Positions 54,877 through 62,635 of a DNA stretch of 64,000 bases are shown here, one piece after another. Position 1 is the first letter of the stretch. Each line of letters begins with the position of its first letter. The position numbers were made by a program, and so were the translations under genes. This stretch comes from CAIRTM01 sp963723235 (GTDB taxonomy: Bacteria; Desulfobacterota; WTBG01; CAIYCZ01; CAIRTM01), in contig CAVRPV010000020.1 in the NCBI GenBank assembly GCA_963723235.1, positions 43,413 through 107,412 of the forward strand, in the 5' to 3' direction. The notes under the pieces are model-generated. The model saw nothing but the letters and a program-made list of their open reading frames with translations, did no database searches and was not told the DNA's origin.

Positions 54877-55962
54877 TTATACCGGCGCACGCCCGCTTGT
54901 GCCCCTTACAGCGCTAAAAGTAATCCTATATTGCTTTACAAAGCTTTCCCGGTCAGTAAAAGTTTTGTATTTTTCATAGTTTGTTCTACTCATGGTTTTT
55001 AATCGCTCTTCATTGGACAGAAGCCGAGTAATCGCAGTATAGATTGATTGTTCATCATCTGGATTGCAAAGAAAACCGTTCGCATCTACGGTTACCACTT
55101 CAGGAATAGCGCCACGGTCTGAAGCAATAATTGGTAGACCATGCTTCATCGCTTCGGCATACACCATACCGTAACCTTCCAATTGTGATACCATAATAAA
55201 GATTGTGGCTTGTTCGAACATGTTGGAAAGCGCCTGCCCTTCCAGACGGCCGTGAAATCTCACTTTGTTCGCTAATCCCAACGATTCAATAAGTTCCAGT
55301 ACTTCCTGTTTGTACTGTTCATTATCCCATGCACCCACGATATCAAATACAAAATCACTGTTCAGTTTTGCTAATGCACGAAGTACCGTATGAAGATTCT
55401 TACGTCTCTGTAATGTGCCAACATAAAGAAATTTTGCAACAGAACCTGAAAAACGATTTTCATTAAATTGAGACTGCGCTTTCCCGGCAACAAATGGCGC
55501 AACACGATACATCGGGATTTTTTTCGCAGTATGCCCTTTAAAAGAATCAATACTGAATTTACTGTTGGTAAATAACACATCAATTTTCGATGAAAGCAGA
55601 TATGCAGCAGCACAATGAAGGATTCTCGCCCTGACACGGCGCGCATCATGATATGCATAATGATGAAGCACTCCAATTATCTTGTTCTTTTTAAACAATC
55701 GACTGAACAGAATACCTAATGTAAAACTTGGCAGATGCCCAAAATCAAACATAAGGACCGTATCTGATGTGAGTTGCATTATCTGTTTGAGAACAAACAG
55801 GTTGGCATCAAAAACATGCGCGGTCTTTTCCCGAGAATGGTAGAGTTCAAAAATTTTTACATCCCAGCCGGATATTTCAGCAGCTTCAATAAGTGCTTTG
55901 TTATAGACTTCTCCACCGGTTTTCGGATTATAGAACTCACCTGTAAAAAAACAAATTTTCAT
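54877..55962 (-). CDS. Family 4 glycosyltransferase
   Basis: 361 residues, ATG 55962. GT-B fold enzyme with ICFFTGEFYNPKTGGEVYNKALI at the N-terminus, VLHHYAYHDARRVRARI, the acceptor-domain KFLYVGTLQRRKNLHTVLRAL and the donor-site motif VSQLEGYGMVYAEAMKHGLPIIASDRGAIPEVV (EGYGMVYAEA is the E-x7-E region). Notably AT-richer than the rest of the window, suggesting recent acquisition. Role in surface glycan synthesis inferred; no partner genes adjacent. Confidence 0.9.
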   Translation of the reverse strand: MKICFFTGEFYNPKTGGEVYNKALIEAAEISGWDVKIFELYHSREKTAHVFDANLFVLKQIMQLTSDTVLMFDFGHLPSFTLGILFSRLFKKNKIIGVLHHYAYHDARRVRARILHCAAAYLLSSKIDVLFTNSKFSIDSFKGHTAKKIPMYRVAPFVAGKAQSQFNENRFSGSVAKFLYVGTLQRRKNLHTVLRALAKLNSDFVFDIVGAWDNEQYKQEVLELIESLGLANKVRFHGRLEGQALSNMFEQATIFIMVSQLEGYGMVYAEAMKHGLPIIASDRGAIPEVVTVDANGFLCNPDDEQSIYTAITRLLSNEERLKTMSRTNYEKYKTFTDRESFVKQYRITFSAVRGTSGRAPV

Positions 55963-56548
55963 TTTTTTACAATCTTTCACTTGAAAATGCGCAGTATTGG
56001 AGACGGATCTTGCTTTTAAATAACCGTCCCCGATACTCTATATATGATCCGCCCCGCCTGCAGCAATTGATTTATTAAAAGCGTTAGCTTGCACGTTTAA
56101 GAAGCAATAGCACAAAGTGTTCGGCAGAAACAAGGGCGAAAGCAGGCAGGCACAAGGCATGGTTGTCACAGCGCGGTTTTTGATACTGAAAAGGGGATTC
56201 CAGCCACTAAAAACGTGCCATGCGGCAATGAATGCATCATCATAACACCGCCGGGCATAGTCCGACCCCGTTCAACAAGTGTTTCTAAATTGTCTTACTG
56301 CACTGATACTAATGAAATGTTTGCGGATTGTGCGGCCGATAGTGATCTGAACCTGCAGGTAGCGCGGCTTCACCCATGATTGCCCCTCCGCACAAAGTAA
56401 AAAAACCTGGTGAAATCTAAAAAATATAAGCTATATACTCAATATAAGGGTACCTTTAAAGATTATGATTGAGTACAAATTTTTTCACTATTTATCAAAA
56501 CTATCTTGACACCAACCATAGTAATTTAACATGAAAGGAGATAGTGCT
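55963..56548. other. Gene-free region containing the first copy of a dispersed repeat
   Basis: About 590 bases before the lipocalin gene. It holds repeat copy 1 (56110-56187) and the promoter region of the lipocalin gene; no protein-like frame. Confidence 0.45.
56110..56187 (+). repeat. Dispersed repeat, copy 1
   Basis: The 42-base core from GCACAAAGTGTTCGGCAG to CAGGCAGGC (56110-56151) recurs with one mismatch at 57989-58030, and ACAGCGCGG..TTTTGATACT follows in both copies (56168-56187 and 58035-58054) after different spacers. The two copies flank the lipocalin gene in direct orientation about 1.9 kb apart. Further weak similarity (TAGTCCGA.CCC) follows each copy. Confidence 0.75.
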
Positions 56549-57331
56549 ATGAAAAAGTTAGTGGCTGTACTGTTTTGCATCAGTTTATGTATCACCATCG
56601 CTGTTCTCTATCCCCGTCATGCAGCTTGTGAAGAGACATTACAGATTTGTAATTGCGATACGGGAGTGATTGACATGGAAATTCCCTCCATGGGAACAGA
56701 AATGACTGTAACGATGAGTGATTTGATTAATGAATGTGCATATAGTTCAGAAAAGCGTAACGCTTTTAGGAGGTGTGTTTCAAAACTTACTAAGACGTGG
56801 AAGGAAGAGGGCTTGATAGATGGTAGAGAAAGACGTTCTATTAGACAGTGTGCGCGACAGTTCACGCCAGTAAAGACAGTGAAGTATGTGGATGTTCTGC
56901 GATATACCGGCTTATGGTACCAAATTGCATCCTATATTAACCCTTTTATTGGAGATCCTGCAGGGGTAACGGCTGAATACACGATTAATCCAGATGGTAC
57001 GGTCAAAGTAGTAAATAAGGGAATTATTGGTGACTTAGACGGCACCCCGGCTATGATAACAGGGGTTGCCCGGGTAGTGGACGAGAAAACCAATGCAAAA
57101 CTTGCGGTAAGTTTCCCCCCCGGTATTACCCAAGAATCCGAGTACTGGATCATCGAGCTGGCTGAAGACTATTCCTACGCGATAGTGACCAACTCCAAGA
57201 GGACCTCATTATTCATCCTCAATCGCACATCGACCATGGAAGAATCTCTCTACCAGGACATTATCTTTAGACTCACTATGCAGTGTTTTGATCCGGAAAA
57301 AATATTACGTACGCTTCAGCCAGAGGAGTAA
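56549..57331 (+). CDS. Secreted lipocalin-family protein with Cys-rich N-terminal extension
   Basis: 260 residues from ATG 56549 with AAAGGAG nine bases upstream. Signal peptide to about residue 26. Residues 27-95 carry a six-cysteine region (LQICNCDTGVIDM, INECAYSSEKRNAFRRC, IRQCARQF) not part of usual bacterial lipocalins. Residues 105-250 are the lipocalin barrel: YTGLWYQIASY (G-x-W), VTAEYTINPDGTVKVVNKG, GVARVVDEKTNAKLAVSF, EYWIIELAEDYSYAIVTNSKRTSLFILNRT. Bacterial lipocalins (Blc) bind lipids at the envelope. The gene is AT-rich, flanked by direct repeats, and followed by a strong terminator; it may be a transferred cassette. Confidence 0.85.
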   Translation: MKKLVAVLFCISLCITIAVLYPRHAACEETLQICNCDTGVIDMEIPSMGTEMTVTMSDLINECAYSSEKRNAFRRCVSKLTKTWKEEGLIDGRERRSIRQCARQFTPVKTVKYVDVLRYTGLWYQIASYINPFIGDPAGVTAEYTINPDGTVKVVNKGIIGDLDGTPAMITGVARVVDEKTNAKLAVSFPPGITQESEYWIIELAEDYSYAIVTNSKRTSLFILNRTSTMEESLYQDIIFRLTMQCFDPEKILRTLQPEE

Positions 57332-57430
57332 AACCATAACAAAAGCAAAGTAAGCCAAGGCAAAAAAAAGAAAGAAGGTGGTACATCAAAGTAACATGAC
57401 CTTCCTCATTACAGGCACCAAGAAATAGCG

Positions 57431-57465
57431 AAAGCAGGAGTCTAAAAAAAGACTCCTGCTTTTTC
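57431..57465 (+). terminator. Strong intrinsic terminator after the lipocalin gene
   Basis: AAAGCAGGAGTC and GACTCCTGCTTT pair perfectly around TAAAAAAA, followed by a T-run (57431-57465). Confidence 0.9.
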
Positions 57466-57563
57466 TTTTAGGAAATTTAATGTGAACCGAAAGCTTACCC
57501 ACGGTGGGCAAGGTCCGAGCCCGTACAGTCCATCAGAATCACGTATGCTGAATTTTTAGATTA

Positions 57564-57946
57564 TAGTCCGGACTAAAAATCCCGCCCTTCGGGAACTGAT
57601 CGGCGATCATGTGCTTCCCGATTCTATTTTTTTTATGAGTACATCCTTAGTCAACAGACGCATTTGCTTAATGGCGATTTGGTTCAGTTTGATCAAACGT
57701 TCTGCCTGTGCCATCCCTGCAAGACTTAGAGATAAGACCAATTGCATTGGTTTTCTCAACCCACGGCTTTGCCGTAAGAATATAACTGTTCAGTCCCGCC
57801 TGTTTTTTTAAACCCATCGAATTCGATGGGTTTAAAATCGGCTACACCCCCACGTCAACAATCTTTATGGTGCCATTACCAAGGATAGTCGTTATCCAGC
57901 AGGTAAACTTCCACAACTCTTTGCGTAGCTGCCCCGAATTCGGGGC
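57564..57946. repeat. Cluster of three perfect loopless palindromes
   Basis: TAGTCCGGACTA at 57564-57575 (12 bases); a 32-base perfect palindrome at 57806-57837 whose centre is ATCGAATTCGAT, flanked by CCC/GGG and AT runs; and GCCCCGAATTCGGGGC at 57931-57946 (16 bases). Two share the GAATTC centre. Loopless palindromes of this length are rare by chance; candidates are dimeric-protein operators, transposon-related ends or bidirectional termination sites. Confidence 0.75.
57607..57747 (-). CDS. Possible small secreted or membrane peptide
   Basis: 46 codons from ATG 57747: MQLVLSLSLAGMAQA looks like a signal peptide with an AxA cleavage site, then ERLIKLNQIAIKQMRLL and KDVLIKKIESGST. Lies between the first and second palindromes of the cluster. 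No ribosome site is clear and the opposite strand is also open, so this may be a fragment or chance frame. Confidence 0.3.
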   Translation of the reverse strand: MQLVLSLSLAGMAQAERLIKLNQIAIKQMRLLTKDVLIKKIESGST

Positions 57947-57988
57947 TTGTCTTTAAAATACGTTTTAAGGCAGGCAACAAAATAAATT

Positions 57989-58054
57989 GCACAAAGTGTT
58001 CGGCAGAAACAAGGGCGAAAACAGGCAGGCTTTTACAGCGCGGGTTTTGATACT
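57989..58054 (+). repeat. Dispersed repeat, copy 2
   Basis: Second copy of the 42-base core plus ACAGCGCGGGTTTTGATACT (see copy 1 at 56110). With copy 1 it brackets the lipocalin gene, its terminator and the palindrome cluster. Confidence 0.75.
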
Positions 58055-58099
58055 ACCGAACGTAGTCCGAACCCAACGAGCCACAGTCTTTTTTTGTAT

Positions 58100-58300
58100 T
58101 TATGAAACAAGCAGCGAGAACGCGATCAGGCTGCCGAACATACTTATAAAAATAAGCTGAATGGTTTGTATGTCATCGCAACGCTTATTTTCATCATCAT
58201 AACTGCCATAGCTCACTATAAGCCGTGCGAGGGGATATGCCAGTGCGCAGCCGGCAAAAAGAATTAATTCAACAATATACTTCTCAAAAAAACTGCTCAT
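58100..58300 (-). CDS. Small two-helix membrane protein, unknown
   Basis: 66 residues from ATG 58300: SFFEKYIVELILFAGCALAYPLARLIV is a first membrane helix, then a polar loop (SYGSYDDENKRCDDIQ) and a second helix TIQLIFISMFGSLIAFSLLVS at the C-terminus. No ribosome site is obvious; composition supports a real gene. No family recognised. Confidence 0.5.
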   Translation of the reverse strand: MSSFFEKYIVELILFAGCALAYPLARLIVSYGSYDDENKRCDDIQTIQLIFISMFGSLIAFSLLVS

Positions 58301-58394
58301 TTGTTATTCTGCTTGAAAAAAATGGAGGCAGACACTCTGACCCTGTTGGAAATAAAAGTTGTTTGCTTATGTAAGGGCGTCCCGCTTTATTGAC

Positions 58395-58463
58395 TGTCAT
58401 CTCGACCTAAGGGATAGATCTTAAAAGATTTCTCATCTCGCCTCCGGCGGATTCGAAATGACA
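58395..58463. mobile_element. MITE/REP-like 69-bp element with terminal inverted repeats
   Basis: Ends TGTCATCTCGA (58395-58405) and TCGAAATGACA (58453-58463) are inverted repeats with one mismatch; the inside has AGATCTT...AAGATTTCTC. This 'TGTCAT...ATGACA' element type is dispersed in many environmental bacterial genomes and moves or spreads without coding capacity. Lies in the gap between the small membrane protein and the CrtI-like gene. Confidence 0.7.
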
Positions 58464-58491
58464 ACCCGGCTACATGATTGAAATAAATACT

Positions 58492-60006
58492 CTAGCGTTG
58501 CAGGGGGCGGACCGGGTACGGAGTCATGTTGAATTGTTTTAACATGCTGTTTGTCGAGATTCTGGCGGACTCATAGATGGTCGGCAGTCCGCTGCCCGGA
58601 CTGGTGCCTCCGCCGACCAGAAAGCAGCTCTCGATTTCATCAAATTTGTTTCGGGGCCTGAAGCACAGCATCTGGTCGATGCTGTGCGCAAGGCTGAACG
58701 GCGCACCGTAGAAAATATTAAAATCGCGCTCCCAGTTTTGAGGCGTAATGATTGTTTCGCATCGTATGTGTGTGCGCAGGTCCTTGAACTCTGCGCGCTG
58801 CTCGAGCAGGCCGAGAACCTTGTCCCTGAAGGCCTGTTTATGCTGATTCCAGTCAATGTCTGCGCGGGTATTGGGAACCGGAACGAGGATGTACAGTGCC
58901 GACCCGCCCGGGGGCGCCATGGAAGAATCGTTGACAGCGGGATTGGCAATATAGATGGATATGTCGTCCGGCAGCTGATAGTGGGAAAAGATATCAGCCA
59001 TATTTTTTTTGACATCGCGGGCAAAGAGAAACATGTGATGCGCGGGTGTCTGCCAGACTGTGTCCAGGCCGAGATAGATCATAAACGTTGAACACGAGTA
59101 GCGCAGATTTTTAAGCTTGTCGGGGGTATAGCGGGTGCGGTGCTCGTTGTTCATCAACTGCGACAGGCTGTAGGCGACATCCGCATTGACAATGACCGCA
59201 TCGGCATGATGCGCGCTTCCGTCCTCCAGCACCACCCCGATTGCTTTTTTGTTTTTGATAAGCAGTTGGCGAACGGATGTGCCGATATGAATGCGACCGC
59301 CTTTTTTTTCTATGATTGCGCTCATTGCGGCGGGTATGCGGTTAATGCCCCCCTGAACATGGTAGATGCCGTAATAGTGCTCAAGAAACGGTATGATCGC
59401 AAATCCGCCGGGGCAGTTCCAGGGCGACATGCCAAGGTACTGCGACTGGAAGGTCATGGCAATTTTCAGGGTCTCTTGTGAGAAGTATTTGCTGATAACA
59501 CCGTACATGGATTGTCCGATTGCGAGATATGGCAGGGCTGCCATAAGCTCCCGGCTCAGCAGGCTGCGAAGTTTAGAGTAATCGCGCTGCAGGCCCGGAA
59601 ACAGCTTTTGGAAACGCTTTTTTTCCTTGTGCATGAACAGGTCATAGCCCTGTGCGCTGCCGGGAAAGTGCTTTTCAAGCTCTGCTCTCATTGCTTCGGG
59701 CTCTGAAAACATGTTAAGCGATAGATCGCCGAAGCACAATTGGTAGAGCGGGTTGAGCCGTTCGCAGACCAAATGGTCTTCGGTTCTTTCTCCGACGAGC
59801 TCGAACATTTCATCAAGCACAAATTTGAGCATCAGCATGGTGCAGCCCAGGTCAAACGTATAGTCGCCCATCCTGAGTGCCCCGCTTCTTCCGCCGAGCT
59901 CGTGCTGTTTTTCAAATACGGTGACGTCCACCCCCTTATGGGCAAGCAGCATTGCAGCGGTCAGGCCGCCGGTTCCGCCGCCTACAATGATCACTTTTTT
60001 GGCCAT
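58492..60006 (-). CDS. CrtI-type carotenoid (phytoene) desaturase-like FAD enzyme
   Basis: 504 residues from ATG 60006. N-terminal FAD motif VIIVGGGTGGLTAAMLLAHKG, then VFEKQHELGGRSGALRMGDYTFDLGCTMLM, and the C-terminal FLVGGGTSPGSGLPTIYESARIS, which is the CrtI/CrtN signature end. In carotenoid pathways these enzymes desaturate or isomerise C30/C40 chains; related members reduce other polyprenyls. No phytoene synthase or other crt genes in the window, so the substrate is open. Frame intact. Confidence 0.88.
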   Translation of the reverse strand: MAKKVIIVGGGTGGLTAAMLLAHKGVDVTVFEKQHELGGRSGALRMGDYTFDLGCTMLMLKFVLDEMFELVGERTEDHLVCERLNPLYQLCFGDLSLNMFSEPEAMRAELEKHFPGSAQGYDLFMHKEKKRFQKLFPGLQRDYSKLRSLLSRELMAALPYLAIGQSMYGVISKYFSQETLKIAMTFQSQYLGMSPWNCPGGFAIIPFLEHYYGIYHVQGGINRIPAAMSAIIEKKGGRIHIGTSVRQLLIKNKKAIGVVLEDGSAHHADAVIVNADVAYSLSQLMNNEHRTRYTPDKLKNLRYSCSTFMIYLGLDTVWQTPAHHMFLFARDVKKNMADIFSHYQLPDDISIYIANPAVNDSSMAPPGGSALYILVPVPNTRADIDWNQHKQAFRDKVLGLLEQRAEFKDLRTHIRCETIITPQNWERDFNIFYGAPFSLAHSIDQMLCFRPRNKFDEIESCFLVGGGTSPGSGLPTIYESARISTNSMLKQFNMTPYPVRPLQR

Positions 60007-60194
60007 CAGCTCATCCCCTGTTGGATTAATCCGAGACACGTTACTGTGATGCGTTACTGCGTCCACAACCTATACCTTGATCCCATTGCCCTGTCAATTA
60101 GAACCCGTATCACGGCATATGATTAAGATACCGTTTGCCTTGAATGATCTTTTGCGGTAAGCGTTGGGTGAAGTCATTGATGAAAGGGGTGGGT

Positions 60195-60944
60195 ATGAAA
60201 ACAGTACTGATAATTGCTGGTGTTATCGTGATGCTGCTGGCCCTGGGGGCTGCAAACATGTTTCGGAAAATGCCGAAGAAGGGGCCGCCTCTGGTTGACC
60301 TGCCCGGCGGCATTCAGGGTGTGCTCTGCCGCTTTTCATACGCCTGGATCGTGCCTTCGAACACGGGGGTTGTGCTGATCGACGCAGGGCTCAACGAAAC
60401 CGCAGCCGACATACTGGCAGCCCTTAAGCGCCGGGGACTGGGCCCCGAATCGGTCAGGGGCATTCTCATCACCCACGGCCACGGTGACCATTTCGGCGGC
60501 ACGGCCGCCTTTCCTGAAGCGCCCGTGTTCGCTCATTGCGACGACATTCCCCTGATCAGGGGCGAGGTAAAACGCTCAGGTATTATCGGCGCGATTTTCG
60601 GCAAAATCTCCGCGCAGAAAAAACCGCCCGTTCAATTAAAGCCGCTGCCCGATGCTGACACAATTACGATTGACGGCGTAACGTTTTGGATTATCGAACT
60701 GCCGGGCCACTCGCCGGGCAGCGTAGCCTATCTACTGGGCGATGTGCTGTTCTCGGGAGATGCACTCATGGGCAAGGGCGACAGCGTCATGGCGCCCACC
60801 TCATTCACATGCTCCGATCCCGAACAGGCCATACAATCGCTTGAGAAGCTGCTGGATGTGCCCTTCAGCGTTATTGCAAACGGTCACACAGCAGCAGTGT
60901 TTGAAGGGCATGAAAAACTTGAGGGTTTCTTAAAAGGACGGTAG
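60195..60944 (+). CDS. MBL-fold metallo-hydrolase with N-terminal membrane anchor
   Basis: 249 residues from ATG 60195 with AAGGGG upstream. A hydrophobic N-terminal segment (VLIIAGVIVMLLALGAANMF) anchors the protein; the metal site HxHxDH is at 94-99 (ITHGHGDHFGG), with PGHSPGSVAYLL, FSGDALMG and a late NGHTAA. Glyoxalase-II-like or general hydrolase activity; substrate unknown. Divergent from the CrtI-like gene. Confidence 0.85.
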   Translation: MKTVLIIAGVIVMLLALGAANMFRKMPKKGPPLVDLPGGIQGVLCRFSYAWIVPSNTGVVLIDAGLNETAADILAALKRRGLGPESVRGILITHGHGDHFGGTAAFPEAPVFAHCDDIPLIRGEVKRSGIIGAIFGKISAQKKPPVQLKPLPDADTITIDGVTFWIIELPGHSPGSVAYLLGDVLFSGDALMGKGDSVMAPTSFTCSDPEQAIQSLEKLLDVPFSVIANGHTAAVFEGHEKLEGFLKGR

Positions 60945-61317
60945 ACTTTAAGAGCTTGAATCTTTGAATCTTGATAAGCAGGTATGTACTTTGAGTTAAT
61001 CTTGATTGACCACTATGCTCTTTACTCGGTCAAAATCAAAATAATTATGGTGCGCACGGCGCACCCTACTTCTTTCAGATTGAGGTTTTAAATTTCAACC
61101 CCATCGTAGCGCAGCCGAAACAGGTGCATGGGCGCGAATCAGAATGACAAGAAATTTGTAGGGGCAGGCCTGCGCCTGCCCAGCTGTAGGGTGTGCCGTG
61201 CGCACCGGAAAGGCTGCTGAGCTTCAACGGGGTTTAAAACCTCAAAAGAAAAATACTGGTAAGAGTCAGAGAATAAAATGTAGTCTGTTTGCCAAATAAT
61301 ACTCGCGGAAGGCTGTC
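60945..61317. other. Gene-free region with REP-like element
   Basis: Contains the 158-base compound inverted repeat at 61049-61206 and nothing else recognisable; no coding frame. Confidence 0.5.
61049..61206. repeat. Compound REP/BIME-like element
   Basis: GGTGCGCACGGCGCACCCTA (61049-61068) is inverted at 61187-61206 with one mismatch, and the middle holds GGGCAGG-CCTGCG-CCTGCCC. Both motifs belong to dispersed intergenic palindromes widely seen in environmental genomes. Confidence 0.7.
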
Positions 61318-61631
61318 ATGAAAACAGGAAATATATTTGAGCCGGTTAAAGGCAGCGGACAGGATGAGTTGATCATGGCGCTTCTTGAGCGCACAGGTTT
61401 CAAACTCGAACAGATCGTATCAAACGGCCGGGGAAGTGATCCGGATTCTGGTATGACCAGGAGGGTGATGAATGGGTGCTGCTCGTGCGCGGTCAGGCCA
61501 TGCTTGAGTTTGAGCATGAAAGCCTCAACCTGAAGGCTGGTGATTACCTTCTGATTCCGGCCCACGCCCGGCACCGGGTCGCATCATGCTCGCAGGATGC
61601 CCTGTGGCTGGCCCTGCATGTGAAAGATTGA
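61318..61631 (+). CDS. Small cupin-domain protein, with apparent frameshift
   Basis: 104 residues if one missing base near 61449 is restored. ATG 61318 with GGAAGG upstream. First frame: MKTGNIFEPVKGSGQDELIMALLERTGFKL then RIVSNGRGSDPD; after the break the cupin motif WVLLVRGQAMLEF and GDYLLIPAHARHRVAS with two of the usual metal-binding histidines. The break lies on a CTGGT-ATG-ACCAG repeat. Cupins of this size bind metals or sugars; function unknown. Confidence 0.75.
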
Positions 61632-61662
61632 AAGCCCTCCCCTGCCCCGTTATCCGGTCAGA

Positions 61663-62514
61663 TCATTTATAAGCGATTAAAATGCTGGTGTTGGGAAGGC
61701 CGATTGCCTGCTGCGCGCGGGCATCCAGAAAAAAATGTTCGCGGAAGCACTTCTCCAGAACCGGCTTCACCTCGCTGTAGAAAAGCGGGAAGCGCCCCGA
61801 GCTTTTTGAAAATTTCATCATAGGCATACAGTGCTCCGGTGTAGTTGAACATGTCGCCGAAAACGACAATGTCGGCAACGCGGGCGATGTTTTCAATGGC
61901 CGGGATGGTGGTGTACATGATCGATGCCCGCTCGTAGACAAGGCAGGGCCCCTCGATTTTTTCAACAAGGGCCTGCGGCGGGGGCTGGTTGATGTCCCAC
62001 TGCAGGGTGTCAAGGTTGAGGCGCGGGTGCGTGCCTGTAATTTTTTCAATATTTTGCAGAATCGCGGGGTCGGTGTCCGTGACGATAAGCCTGATGGAGC
62101 TGTCATGCTCAGCAAGTTTTTCGGCCATGACGCCGGTAAGGTGCCCTTTGCCCGCGCCGATTTCGATCAGGGTTTTAACGCCCGCCTCAGCGCACAGGCG
62201 GATGGCGCTTTCGGTTATTGTTTCGGCCATGAGCCGGTAGAGGGGGTTGCCCGCAGCTTCTTCAAACACCTTTCTCAGCTTCGGGTTTTTCCAGTCCCAT
62301 GCGCCGGTAGCATCCATTTCAAGCACGACCTTTGTCATCCGGTATTCAAACCTGAACGGCTCGGGAACTTCGTCCTCGGCCACGTCTTTGCCTGCAAGCA
62401 GACGGCCGACTGATCGGCCCACTGCTCCCAGCAGCCAAAATGCTCCATCATAAAACTGCAGTACCGGTTTTCCAGGTCAGCCAGTTTTTCCCTGATCGCC
62501 TCTTTTGTCAGCAT
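61663..62514 (-). CDS. Class I SAM-dependent methyltransferase-like protein (copy 2), with two apparent frameshifts
   Basis: 283 residues after two corrections, the same plan as the copy at 31204-32053: N-terminal helices (MLTKEAIREKLADLENRY ... WEQWADQS), then LIEIGAGKGHLTGVMAEKL, LIVTDTDP, LVYERASIMYTT, ENIARVADIVVFGDMFNYTGALYAYDEI and a C-terminal IGLPNTSILIAYK. One base is missing near 62413, on a GGCCGA-CTGA-TCGGCC hairpin, and one extra base sits in a C-run near 61790. ATG 62514 follows AAAGGA. Conservation of the plan across two copies suggests both are expressed proteins despite the shifts. Confidence 0.75.
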
Positions 62515-62562
62515 ACCCCAATCCTTTCAGCGTAAAGTGCCCTCATGCTTTTGCCTGTATGT

Positions 62563-62600
62563 TCAAAAAGCCGTATGCTGCATCCTATAGCATACGGCTT
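62563..62600 (-). terminator. Intrinsic terminator downstream of the bilin-reductase-like gene
   Basis: On the minus strand AAGCCGTATGCT pairs perfectly with AGCATACGGCTT (plus strand 62589-62600 and 62568-62579) over a nine-base loop, followed by five T residues (the stem TT plus three). It separates the bilin-reductase-like gene from methyltransferase copy 2. Confidence 0.75.
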
Positions 62601-62635
62601 GAACGCTGCAAACAGGTATCTGTCCGGCAACATCT

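Noticed and set aside
56110..58054. Integron attC sites
   Set aside because: The repeats lack the paired core GTTRRRY/RYYYAAC arrangement and no integrase is present.
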